From Tubiluchus corallicola (lineage: Eukaryota > Priapulida > Priapulimorpha > Priapulimorphida > Tubiluchidae), in the NCBI GenBank assembly GCA_030141605.1, contig JAQGDQ010000902.1, positions 1 through 25,000 on the forward strand: a DNA stretch of 25,000 nt, written 5' to 3'. This document shows, one piece after another, positions 13,142 to 20,830 of this stretch. Position 1 is the stretch's first letter; every line of letters begins with the position of its first letter. A program made the position numbers and the translations under genes. The notes under the pieces were generated by a model. It was not told the DNA's origin. It ran no database searches and saw only the letters and a list, made by a program, of their open reading frames with translations.

Positions 13142-16100
13142 TACCCATACTCACTTAGTACCCAAATTTTTAGCAAAACGAAGTATCTGTATTTGCATAA
13201 ACATGTATGTATTAATGCAAAGTAAGTGGTATAAAGAGGTTTGACTGTAGTAACATATATCTATCTCTACTGTGCACAATCACCATGGAAACAGAGAGAA
13301 CCAAATAAGTAGAATGCATACTAATGAATGCCATTAAAGCTTTTCTTTGGCAAATCAATAAATTTAATTGTCCCTAAAGAATCAATGGTGGTCAATGATG
13401 CAGAAATTAAAATTCCATGCAATACTGTGCAACTCTGACCTGTTTTCTTTCACTGAGCTGCTTCTTTAGTGACCCCAGCGAAAGTTTTCTTACAGCAAGC
13501 TGCTGCTTTAGTAGGCTGAGATGCATATGCAAATTCAGGTTTTGAGCTCTGTCTGATTATTTTCTTCCAAAAGCACAGAGCAAGATGGTTTTCTGTCAGA
13601 ATTATGCTATACACATGCAGTCTTCCTAAACTTTTGCTTCATAAAACTCAATAGCAATAAATTTATGTACAAGTGCCCTTTAATAATAACAAGGAAGTGT
13701 GATATTGCAAATGAAATTCAAGTAAAAGCAGCCCCGTGAAAGATAACCTCGAGGGCAATGCAGTCCCACTTTACAAATAAAGAAAAGCATAAAAGTAAAA
13801 AGTTCCAAATAAAGGCAGCCCTGGGAATTGAAAAAACTTTGTAATTGTGTTGAACCTATTTCAGGAAAAAAGTTTTTCTCAAAAGAAGCCTAACACTATG
13901 CATCAGAGATTTATTTTCCGTACACAAGAACCCGGATTCTTCAGATGGAGTTATAGACAGGTACCGTTAACGAGTATAACGACCACGACTGTCAGCACGG
14001 TGATGAATAGCGCAGCCTCCTCATTAATTAATGAGGTAATAAACGATGCGTGCAGATTTGTCCAGAACATTGTTGGCTTTTACCATTAGCAATCCTTGTA
14101 CGGAATTTATTTACTGTTAACAATAAGTTCAGTTCACACTACAGCAATAACAGTAGCAGCAGCATTAACAGCTAATTCAACAAAAACGGAATCAGATAAC
14201 AGTTTTTCTTTGATGTTCTGTACTTATTGCACTGTGCTTTTATTGTACATATGTACGTGTTTTTAAAAGTTTTACATTATATGAAAGTTAAAGTGTTTGT
14301 ACCCACGCACACAGCACTGTGTAATCATCTATCACAAGCAGCAAAAATCAATACTCTTCCATACAGAGTTAGCACCATTAGGGGCCATCCACATACAACA
14401 ATATCAAGTTTTCAGCTGATTTCCAGGGCTTACCTACCTTGCGTTATATGGCGTCGTCGTATGCCCCACCACCTACCTACCCCGTATCACAATGATATAG
14501 CTTTTTGTATATTTTATTCTCCCTCCTCCCACGGACAGGTAACAACATCTCTTGTATAATTAACGGGAAACCATCAGTGGATTCTACTGGTATTTTAAGT
14601 CAGACAATGATATCACGAGTAAATAAACCTATTTACCTAGCTTTACAATGATGTTATCACGTCACCTATCACCTATCTACCCTAAACTTGATATCGCTAG
14701 TATATGTGGATGGCCCCTCAGTCAAGGTATACTCTAGTTTAGTTTAAACATAGTTTATTTTGTTTAGATTAGACAAGTTTTAAAACTGATATATCAAGTG
14801 TATAAACAGGCGGAAGATAAGATTAGTCACGGTTTAGGAATTCGGAGTCAAGCTAACTGAAACAAACCCTGCTTTATATGGCAAAATTCAGACATGACCA
14901 TTGGGTAGCTGGATTTGTCCAAGTGGAACTTGTGAAAAGTTTGCTGTAAAGCTGCCATACCTTAACTTGTTCAAATTCCTTGTCTTCTACCATGATTTGA
15001 AATGGTGTGCACCGGACTCCACCCCTGCAAAAACATAATTTGCCAACTTAAATATATTTAAAAAATAATGAAATTACGTGTCAGCAAATAACATTAACAA
15101 AATTTCGTTTTTAACAAAGAAACATTACCGACAAGAAAAGTGTTTTCAGGTACTTTGGGCTACACAAAAGTAATTCGAATGTCGGTAAAAATGGCACAAG
15201 TAAAAATGGATGGTACACGAAAAAGTGTCATGGTAAAAAAGGCACAGGAAAAAGTGGCACAAAAGGAAAAGTAGGTAAAACTGGTACAGGAAAAAATAGA
15301 CAATGAAGATGGCATAGGAAAAAATGACACACTTAGTAAAATATTAGTTAAGGGTTAGAGTTACTATGGAGGACAATTATTTTAGTTATTTTTAGCTCTG
15401 CCAAGGAAGTTCTGCTTCAACACAGTTAGTTTGTTTGGTTTTTTGTTTACTTGTCTGTCATGGCAGTAAACCTCTTCTGCAAAACCTACCTAGCAGATTT
15501 CCACGAAACTTTGTGCCAAAGTGAGAATGCCAAATGGGTGCCAACGTACCAAAAATAAGGATTTTTTCTCGTTTTTTTTTCGCAAAGCTTCACCAAACAC
15601 AAAGTACAAATAACATTCGTGAAGCACTTCACCAAGGTCTTAGAGGGAGTGTTTAATACTTTTTTATCACCTCCACTTGGACATTTATTAATTATCAGAA
15701 GTACTTATCATTCTTTTAGTACTAAATCCTTCTGATATTTTTCCTGAATGTTGAAATAAGCCTAGGTACCCAGGAAGCTCGACCTTTCTTTTAAACTTAC
15801 GTAACAAAATGGTAACTGCCAGGCATGCGTAGCGTGCAAGAAAATTTTCCTGAGCGTTCCTTTTGACCGCTAGAAATTCCCCCCACAACTGGGACCAACT
15901 GCTCACCATCGTGGATAACCTGAGAAGAAAAACGAATAACAAATAGATAAATAGTCCAATTAAAAGCTTATTGGAGTATGTTGGAGTAAACACAAGATTA
16001 AGTCATTAAAACTTGAAATTGCTAGCTTGCAACACAATTTCTTCTAGGATGCTAAATGAATGTGTCCGTTGCATGTCACAAAGTGCTAAGATCATACTAT

Positions 16101-16643
16101 ATCGCGGTAAGTAAAGGCAGGCCTACAGGTACCTCAGACCATACTACAAGTCATGCACATAAAAAGGTAAGCACAAATTCTTATTTTCACAAGGGTGTCT
16201 CCCAAACAAACAAAATCAAACATTTTTTGCATCCAAATTTCGTTCAATAAATTTCGTTTTCGCCACATTTGCCGATTTTTGGAGTTCAGATATTTGACCT
16301 TTGACCTTGACTATCATCTTCTACCATCGTGATAATCCTAATCCAAATATGTCAAACATGTTTTATTAACTCACTTGCTGTATGTTGTGACCTGAGCAAC
16401 CCTCTTCCTCCTCCCAAGAAAAGTTAATCGTGTCGCCAATGGTAACCATGAGGCTTTGGACAGAGAAACCGCTCTTGGTAACCAGTACATGGATGCCATC
16501 CAGGGCACTAACTTTAGCTTCTAAAAAGGTAAATAATAATAAATAAAAATATTGCCTGATTTCCGATGTATTAGATATATTCATGCCACTCATCGAAAAA
16601 CCAAAAACAACATTTTCATTAATTATTACAGAGAAGGTAGTTG

Positions 16644-16699
<56 letters not shown>

Positions 16700-18243
16700 G
16701 AGCAGAAAAGAAAGAACATTACCTGGATTAAATGAAGTTTCAAATATTTAAGTTAAAATAAAATAAATATAAGACTGTCATATGCATTTTGCATTTATTA
16801 TTTATTATTAAAAACCACTGAAATTCTGCCATTAATTAATCTAACAGTTATTATAATGGACAATCGTAAATTATGCGTAAACTCAGCTAATGGTGTGAAT
16901 AGCAATTCTTTAATTCAAACAACATTAAAATATTTATGACCAAACACGATACAAATTATACCATATCATATTAAAATGGCAAACTTACATTCATCCGGGC
17001 GATACCAAAATTAAGTACAACCATCTGTGCAATGTAACAAGGCTTAACAGGTTACACCAATTTTTAAGTTGCATCGTTTCATAATTTTCAATAAAATATG
17101 TTGATCTCAAGAAATTCTTTACTCGATTTACTGCGCAATGATAAATATTCATGTACTGTCATGTATAATTTCACAGTACTTTGAAAAGAAAAATAAATCA
17201 TGGTTTAGACATATCATCCTCATCATCATCATCATTAAATTCTCATCCTATCTGTTGCAGTACCATTTACTAGCATAATCACACCAGTCCTATATGCAGC
17301 TGCTAACAGCATAAGCTTTCCTGGTCGTTAAACTAGATTTGGTTAAAGATGTTAAACAACTTTATTTGTCTTAGCTACCCAACTTGTTTTTTTTTTTGGC
17401 TTGCCACCTTATCTTTAAAAGTTTCCTTTGGGAGACTTCTATGCGTCTCTCACAAACGTGTCAGCAACATGTTTCGCTGTTGTACATAAATACGATGGTA
17501 AAATATGCACTAAGTATTGATTATAATTATAAGACTTAATTTCTTGCTATTTAATATATCTTGCGCTGAGGAAAAGCATGTATTGCTTGTTGATTTCTAT
17601 TCTGAATATATTCAGCGCATTTAGATCGCCTGCTACATTTTAGAAAGGCCTCTACTAAACAATACAAGAAATCTCCAAAGCGTTTTCTTCTATTTCATCT
17701 TTTTCATGCCCTTGCCCTTAACGCACGCGAGATGTACACTAAACAATTTTTATGACTATATCACGTATTACTTCTTTTTGTTAGTAACTATATAGCCGAG
17801 CGCAGTATGATAAAAAATAAAGCGTTTCAAAAGACTATATACGTTTAATTATGTAGCCCCTAAAAACAATGATTTATTTGTACAGAATACTGTATTAACG
17901 TAATGACTATGGTTGAATAAATACATTCATTAATTTCTGCAGAGTAAAAAGTAAAATTCTATTTGTACTGAGATTTTTTTATTAGTGATTCTCAACTCTA
18001 TGTAACCAAACAAAAAGTATAATATCTGATTTATAAATTAACTTCAACATAAATGTTGAACTTACGTATTTCACGTTGCCGTGCAGAGACCTTTGACAAA
18101 GCTGCACCAGATCTTGATGGCTTCCCTTGTGAAATCTTCCCTTGAGAAGAAACTCTTGAAGCTGGTCTGCTGGAGAATTTAGACTGTGATCCACGTACAT
18201 CTGTTACCGACACCTGTTTTGCATTCGATGAACTGTTACCCAT
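4304..18243 (-). CDS. Tandem cupredoxin-domain protein with N-myristoyl start (spliced, 251 aa)
   Basis: Join on the minus strand: 18243-18066, 16520-16375, 15919-15801, 15024-14961, 10821-10664, 4394-4304. This gives 756 nt, or 251 codons plus TGA. Every junction has GT..AG borders and the phases (1, 0, 2, 0, 2) close exactly. Residues 1-59 are Ser-rich and basic (about 11 Lys/Arg against 2 acidic residues) and start MGNSSSN, which fits the N-myristoyltransferase consensus; there is no signal peptide and no membrane segment. Domain 1 (about 62-162) has VTIGDTINFSW, H104 and GSYHFVT. Domain 2 (about 166-248) has DDDGFKPNKVKIMRGDKVKW, PHS with H199 and GIYYFQT. These are cupredoxin signatures: F-x-P, xxGDxVxW, PH and GxYxF. 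The Cys expected to bind copper is Thr (T148, T231), so copper binding is doubtful. The biological role is unknown. I do not recognise a named orthologue. The fold call is strong and the membrane-tether call is an inference. Confidence 0.88.
4570..4977. repeat. 21-bp minisatellite in intron 5
   Basis: About 19 imperfect copies of a 21-bp unit of the type TTATGTCTGATTGTGACAAT. Some copies are shortened, for example around 4780-4800 and 4840-4850. Because 21 is a multiple of three, two plus-strand frames stay open for 60-80 codons, but these are repeat artefacts. The array sits only about 175 nt upstream of the exon 6 acceptor in transcript orientation. Confidence 0.9.
5176..5300 (+). mobile_element. 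tRNA-derived SINE head
   Basis: The stretch AACCAAGCAGTCTAAGGC (5181-5198) matches the D-arm/A-box region of Leu/Ser-type tRNAs. CTCTCAATGTAAGCAG follows in the anticodon-arm position, and GGTCCGTGGTTCAATTAC (5223-5240) is a slightly decayed B box. The tRNA body is too degenerate to be functional. A unique tail follows, as in tRNA-derived SINEs. The end of the element is uncertain. Confidence 0.6.
5301..7638. other. Intron 5 interior, no feature seen
   Basis: AT-rich intronic sequence. The open frame at 6905-7132 (75 codons, plus strand, antisense to the gene) has no recognisable domain and no support as an exon. I found no RNA gene. Confidence 0.5.
7639..8536. repeat. Large imperfect palindrome (about 300-bp arms) in intron 5
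   Basis: The left arm (about 7639-7936) is the reverse complement of the right arm (about 8241-8536), with scattered substitutions and short indels along the whole length; by eye roughly 85 percent of bases match. Shared landmarks include the outer ACTTATGTAATTAGAAAAG, the internal CACACAACCTGGTAAAATG, CAATATAAAGTAATTTAA and CAAGTGACTTACA. The loop is about 300 bp. The transcript could fold into a long hairpin. It resembles a foldback-type DNA element with long terminal inverted repeats, but no transposase or clear target-site duplication was found. Confidence 0.88.
8905..9085. repeat. Three tandem copies of a 60-bp unit
   Basis: Units begin at about 8906, 8966 and 9026 with AAGGGAAGACAATAG and end near CAAAAAATGATCAAT. 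Copies differ at only a few positions (for example GAGGT or GTGGT, AAAATT or AAACTT). The 60-bp period keeps a minus-strand frame open, which is an artefact of the period and not a gene. The array stops about 15 bp before the hAT-like element. Confidence 0.93.
9101..9584. mobile_element. hAT-like non-autonomous DNA element
   Basis: The left end TACTGATGGGTGATTAAT and the reverse complement of the right end TAGTGATGAGCAAATTA form imperfect terminal inverted repeats. They match the TAGTGATGGGCAA style typical of hAT transposons. Flanks CTGGTCTT (9093-9100) and CTGACTTG (9585-9592) could be a decayed 8-bp target duplication. At 484 bp the element is too short to encode a transposase. A 22-codon frame (about 9424-9492) starting MKMADNDKSHKQ could be a relic of the transposase start, but this is unproven. 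Confidence 0.5.
9914..9967. repeat. 27-bp tandem duplication
   Basis: The 21-nt string beginning CTTAATCACTAATTTTATA occurs at 9914-9934 and again at 9941-9961. This is a simple local duplication within intron 5. Confidence 0.85.
10400..10655 (+). other. Intron 5 end, possible retroposon 3' end
   Basis: A pyrimidine-rich stretch ends with AATAAATGGATATATGTAAATAAATTTATGGATAA-type sequence near 10605-10640. This looks like a third retroposon-like tail, close to exon 5. The evidence is weak and the stretch may be ordinary AT-rich intron. Confidence 0.2.
10664..10821 (-). CDS. Cupredoxin gene coding exon 5
   Basis: 158 nt, entering in phase 0 and leaving in phase 2. The acceptor is GATTATAG and the donor is GTGAGT (GT at 10663-10662). 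It encodes residues 170-221, the first two-thirds of domain 2: DDDGFKPNKVKIMRGDKVKW, then YWNECEFPHS with C195 and H199, and a basic Cys-containing loop (C207, H210). The F-x-P, RGDKVKW and PHS motifs are the strongest cupredoxin signatures in the window. Confidence 0.9.
11100..11190 (-). mobile_element. tRNA-derived SINE head (minus strand)
   Basis: On the minus strand GTTCAAATCC (11145-11136) is a perfect match to the Pol III B box GTTCRANYCC. About 30 nt before it, TAGTTCGGCTGATTGG resembles an A box. Spacing fits a tRNA-like head. The A-box half is decayed, and downstream sequence (AAGAAATTCAAAGC) is not tRNA. This SINE is in the sense orientation of the cupredoxin gene. Confidence 0.5.
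11317..11330. repeat. Poly-C tract, 14 nt
   Basis: An uninterrupted run of 14 C on the plus strand, so a G run on the transcript. It is likely to vary in length or to be a sequencing weak point. Confidence 0.95.
11336..11395. repeat. Two adjacent perfect short hairpins
   Basis: TGCAATGGTTT pairs with AAACCATTGCA across a short loop (about 11336-11368). Directly after it, CATATCAG pairs with CTGATATG across about 11 nt (11368-11395). No known RNA family is recognised. Confidence 0.6.
11889..12824. repeat. Higher-order minisatellite, 228-bp unit, in intron 4
   Basis: The basic unit is about 28-29 bp of the type GCTCACACTCCCTCAGTGGG followed by GTGTCCCTA or GTGCCCAT. Eight variant subunits of 29, 29, 28, 30, 25, 29, 30 and 28 bp make a 228-bp unit. 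It occurs three times almost without change (12004-12231, 12232-12459, 12460-12687), flanked by partial and more divergent copies. The several 70-codon frames seen at 228-bp spacing are artefacts of 228 being a multiple of three. The array is far more GC-rich than its surroundings. Confidence 0.97.
13109..13141. repeat. (GA)n microsatellite
   Basis: About 16 GA dinucleotides with one AA interruption, in intron 4. The transcript strand is (TC)n. Confidence 0.95.
13142..14379. other. Intron 4 interior, no feature seen
   Basis: AT-rich intron. The 80-codon frame at 13847-14089 (plus) and the 110-codon frame at 14227-14559 (plus, running into the MITE) have no recognisable domain and are antisense to the gene. 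No exon with matching phase 0-0 was found. Confidence 0.5.
14380..14718. mobile_element. MITE with ~33-bp terminal inverted repeats
   Basis: The left end AGGGGCCATCCACATA, then ATATCAAGTTT (14380-14412), is matched in reverse complement by the right end (about 14682-14718), which begins AGGGGCCATCCACATATAC. The flanks CATT and CAGT could be a 4-bp target duplication with one mismatch. The interior has ACGTCAC and CCTACCTACC-type tracts. At 339 bp it is non-coding. GGGGCCATCC ends are seen in several arthropod and marine invertebrate MITEs, but I cannot name the superfamily. Confidence 0.75.
14961..15024 (-). CDS. Cupredoxin gene coding exon 4
   Basis: 64 nt, entering in phase 2 (completing Thr148) and leaving in phase 0. 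The acceptor is TTTTTGCAG and the donor is GTATGG. It encodes GGVRCTPFQIMVEDKEFEQV and a Lys: the last strand of domain 1 with C153, then the inter-domain linker, which leads straight into the first strand of domain 2. It is small and would be missed by an open-frame search. Confidence 0.85.
15184..15335. repeat. Degenerate short-period tandem repeat
   Basis: Roughly nine diverged copies of a 15-17-bp unit like GGCACAGGAAAAAGT in intron 3, with variants GGTACACGAAAAAGT and GGCATAGGAAAAAAT. Spacing drifts, so it is an old or interrupted array. Confidence 0.7.
15801..15919 (-). CDS. Cupredoxin gene coding exon 3
   Basis: 119 nt, entering in phase 0 and leaving in phase 2. The acceptor is TTCTTCTCAG and the donor GTAAGT. 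It encodes VIHDGEQLVPVVGGISSGQK and then the strand pair ending MPGSYHFV (residues 109-147), the middle and C-terminal part of domain 1. PGSYHF corresponds to the PGxYxF turn before the copper-loop of cupredoxins. A different frame is open for 101 codons over this place but breaks the splice phase and has no homology. Confidence 0.86.
16375..16520 (-). CDS. Cupredoxin gene coding exon 2
   Basis: 146 nt, entering in phase 1 and leaving in phase 0. The acceptor is CCTTTTTAG and the donor GTGAGT. The first two bases complete the Gln60 codon. It encodes the N-terminal strands of domain 1: GIHVLVTKSGFSVQ, then VTIGDTINFSW, an acidic EEEE stretch, and CSGHNIQQ with C101 and H104. The xxGDxIxFxW and HN motifs support a cupredoxin fold. 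Confidence 0.88.
16650..16696. repeat. (GA)n microsatellite in intron 1
   Basis: A pure run of about 23 GA units on the plus strand; the pre-mRNA carries (CU)n. It lies about 130 nt upstream of the exon 2 acceptor. Confidence 0.97.
16700..18065. other. Intron 1 interior, no feature seen
   Basis: AT-rich intron between coding exons 1 and 2. A short (CAT)n-type run is at about 17218-17235. No open frame, RNA gene or repeat of note was seen. Confidence 0.5.
18066..18243 (-). CDS. Cupredoxin gene coding exon 1 (start exon)
   Basis: 178 coding nt ending in phase 1 at the donor GTAAGT (GT at 18065-18064). The exon probably extends to 18257, where TTTTGCAG forms an acceptor, leaving 14 nt of 5'UTR. 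It encodes residues 1-59. The start MGNSSSN has Gly2, a small polar residue at 3 and Ser6, the N-myristoylation pattern. The rest is Ser-rich and basic with about 11 Lys/Arg, resembling a myristoyl plus polybasic membrane-binding tail that phosphorylation could regulate. The ATG is chosen because the inferred splice from exon 19057 places a TAA in frame just upstream. Confidence 0.82.
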
Positions 18244-18257
18244 GATGATATTAGATT

Positions 18258-19056
18258 CTGCAAAATTAAGACAAAAGTTGCGTGGAACCACAACTTACTC
18301 TGTTTTTACAACATACAACACTAGTATCCACAATCGTTACGTGGCTTTCTCTCAAAGCACTCATCTATATTTTATGGTAACTTCACTAATATTTAATTTT
18401 AATACATTGCAAATGTGTAGGTTATACTCAAGTTACACATAAGCATTTATATCATATTATTTATTTTTAAGAAAATTTGTGTCCTGGATTTCTGATGCCA
18501 AGGAAAAATTTATCTGTTTTGTTTAAATAATAAAAGATCTAGAATAAGTGCAGTAAAATTAGGCCACTTCCTGCCTTCAGTTATTTGGCTAAACTTTTTC
18601 CATAATTTTGGTTTAATAAAATAATTATTAATTAATAAGTTTACTTTATTACACAATGCATTTGTTTTTTTTTCTATGTTCTATAATGTTCTATAATTAA
18701 GAATAAAAATTTTTCAGTACATGTACGCCATTATTACTTTAACAAGTTTTTCTCGTCTCTCATCACTAAATCACAAATCATAATTGGTAATACTTCTGTT
18801 CTTATCTTACCTGTCTAATTTGAATCTTTCAATAATTTGAAGTAAAACAGGTCATCATAGTAAACACATAAAGCAAAACTCATAACAGAAGTGCATCTTT
18901 TACTTCGACTACGTTCCGTTATTGACATTATTCCACTTGAGTCTAAACACTGATTGCTGTGTATTCGGCATTTTCTTATCACATAATCACTGCAGAATCA
19001 CATTAATTATTTAACTTGCTGCGTCCTCCGTTTCCAAGCAACAAATAAACACTTAC
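18258..19056. other. Probable 5'UTR intron, no other feature seen
   Basis: AT-rich sequence bounded in transcript orientation by a GTAAGT donor at 19056-19051 and a TTTTGCAG acceptor ending at 18258. The 66-codon plus-strand frame at 18242-18442 is antisense and has no recognisable content. Confidence 0.4.
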
Positions 19057-19136
19057 ATTCGGCCTCATGGTTAGGCGAAACCGTGTGCGCTGACTTTCTT
19101 ACGCATTGTCTGATGTTCACACCTTCCAGACAGAAA
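19057..19136 (-). other. Probable non-coding first exon of the cupredoxin gene
   Basis: A relatively GC-rich stretch (minus strand ...CCATGAGGCCGAAT) ends in a strong GTAAGTG donor. Joining it to 18257 produces GAA TAA in the frame of the MGN start, giving an in-frame stop that fixes the initiator. An upstream ATG at about 19069 would start a short out-of-frame uORF. The 5' limit is not visible; a GA-rich tract lies just upstream and could be part of the promoter. Confidence 0.42.
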
Positions 19137-19380
19137 TCTCTCCCCCTCTCTTCCTCTCTCTCACACACACACTCTCTCTCTCGCTTCTCTCTTTCTCTCT
19201 TTTTCTCTCCATTCATCCGTTCATTCATTCACTCATCAGTGATTCATTCATTCATTCATCTATTCACTCATCATTCATTCATTTTTGTTCGTTCGTTCAT
19301 TCATTCATTCATTCATTAATTCATTCCTTTATTGATTCATTTATTTATTCCTTCATTCATTCGCTTATTCACTGTTTTTT
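19137..19380. repeat. CT/CA and ATTC microsatellite block upstream of the gene
   Basis: On the plus strand (CT)n with a (CA)n insert runs from about 19137 to 19209, then a long imperfect (ATTC)n from about 19210 to 19365. In transcript orientation this reads (GAAT)n then (GA)n directly upstream of the inferred first exon. Several open frames here are pure repeat artefacts. Confidence 0.92.
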
Positions 19381-20535
19381 TATTTAATTTTTTTATTTTT
19401 TTATTTTATGTCCATGTTTATTAACTGTTTAAAAACTCACACATTTAATGAATCTTTCATTTTATTCATTTCTGTCTTTTATTCTTGTTTGTTTGTTTTC
19501 TTCTTTTAGTCGTTCAGCATTTCTGTCTTTCTCTGTTTCTTTTCTTCTTATTTTCTTTCATACTAATAAATTGGAACAAACTGGAACCAGCTCGTCCAGC
19601 CTCTGCTTTTTTGACATTTCTACACCATGTGTAAGTGTAACTTGACCTGTTCAATACAGTGTGTGGAAATCTCAACTTACTAAATCGAAAGAACAGAAAA
19701 TAGCAAAACTTATAATAGTTTTTATCAATATGATCTAAAATAGTTTAAACTGCAGAGGCTTTTGGATAACAGGTGAAATTTAAAGGTAGAATTAGAATTA
19801 GTTTAATCAAAAGATGGATTCGGGCTCAACTGGGTTTATTATAATAGCCAAGCTGAACATCGGTAATAGGGACATGCAGGCTTCAGTTCAATGCAGTTGT
19901 TACATAATTTATAAAATCACCCATGTTCCTTTTGTCTTTCTTACATTATTTATTTTTTCATTCTTGTCCATCGTTTTTAATGATTATAAAAAATTCATGC
20001 CATTTCATCTGTTTATTTTTTTTATTTCGATAGTTTACCTTCTCTTCGGTAGATAGCGCCACCAGGTGCAAACTTATTGAGAACGTATAATCTACTGCGT
20101 AAATAGGACTCTGCATAGCGCACCAATACGAAAGCAACTACTATAGAGAACCTACTTTACTATTTTTGTTTACCTGTCTGTCAATTATATTTCTGATTTT
20201 AATCTATGATATGCCCTATGTTGCAAAATGTTTCTGCTCACAAACCAAAGCGGAAGACTTGTTCTCTCTCATTCAAGAAAATCGCAATAACCATGGTCTG
20301 GTGCTGTGCAGTAATCGCAATTTTTGTTTTAAATTCTTGTACTCAGAACATTTTTCCTGAAAAAAATGAATTAGCAAAAGCTACAAAACATTTTTTTGGA
20401 AAATTGTATTGCTTTAAGTCTGAATGATTTGCAAAGCCACGCATTTTACCGAATGCACTCGGTTGTAAATTTAATGTCATTTTGCTCAAAGAACTTTGTG
20501 TCTCACAATTTCACAAAGTATTTCAAAAGTGTGTT
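19381..20535. other. Upstream region, no gene seen
   Basis: T-rich sequence with several frames of 60-80 codons but no recognisable domain. A 19-codon minus frame (19617-19558) starting MSKKQRLDELVP and a plus frame with MVWCCAVIAI at about 20295 are noted but not called. Confidence 0.45.
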
Positions 20536-20539
20536 AACT

Positions 20540-20582
20540 CTGCATACCGGGCCGGATTATGATCTTTTGAGGCCCCTAGGCT
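20540..20582. mobile_element. Transposon-end-like motif
   Basis: GGGCCGGATTATGATC followed by GAGGCCCCTAGGCTA resembles the GGGCCGGATTA...GGCCCCTAGG termini common on some DNA transposons, and shares GGCCCCTAGGCT with the centre of the nearby palindrome. No matching opposite end was located, so this may be one end of a broken element. Confidence 0.3.
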
Positions 20583-20830
20583 AATGAAATTATGGACTCC
20601 CCTCAGATGGAATCATCCTCTAACTCACCTGCCACCCGTCTTGAATATTTTTTACTCCTCATATATTTCAGCGACATCTACACAGCTTGAAGTAAACTTA
20701 TTGCAAATTTTTCAAATAAAGTAGACTAGCCATCTTTTGTCTCTCAATAAAAATATTCTTCAAGAAATACCACTATTTTACTATTTATGGCAAACCAAAT
20801 TAGCACGTAATTATTTCAACACAACAGCAG

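Noticed and set aside
14227-14559. 110-codon plus frame as a gene
   Set aside because: It runs into the left half of the MITE, has no recognisable domain and is antisense in intron 4.
10822-14960. An extra exon between exons 4 and 5
   Set aside because: The phases match directly and the linker leads straight into the first strand of domain 2; no phase 0-0 exon with sensible sequence was seen.
15688-15993. 101-codon minus frame beginning MFTPTYSNK
   Set aside because: It overlaps real exon 3 in another frame, runs through both splice sites and does not connect to neighbours.
19558-19617. Minus-strand MSKKQRLDELVP frame as a start exon
   Set aside because: Nineteen codons only, with no good donor before the stop and no downstream exon found.
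20206-20427. MVWCCAVIAI frame as a THAP-type zinc-finger transposase relic
   Set aside because: Only the first few residues are suggestive; the later Cys and His of the C2CH pattern are not found in this frame.
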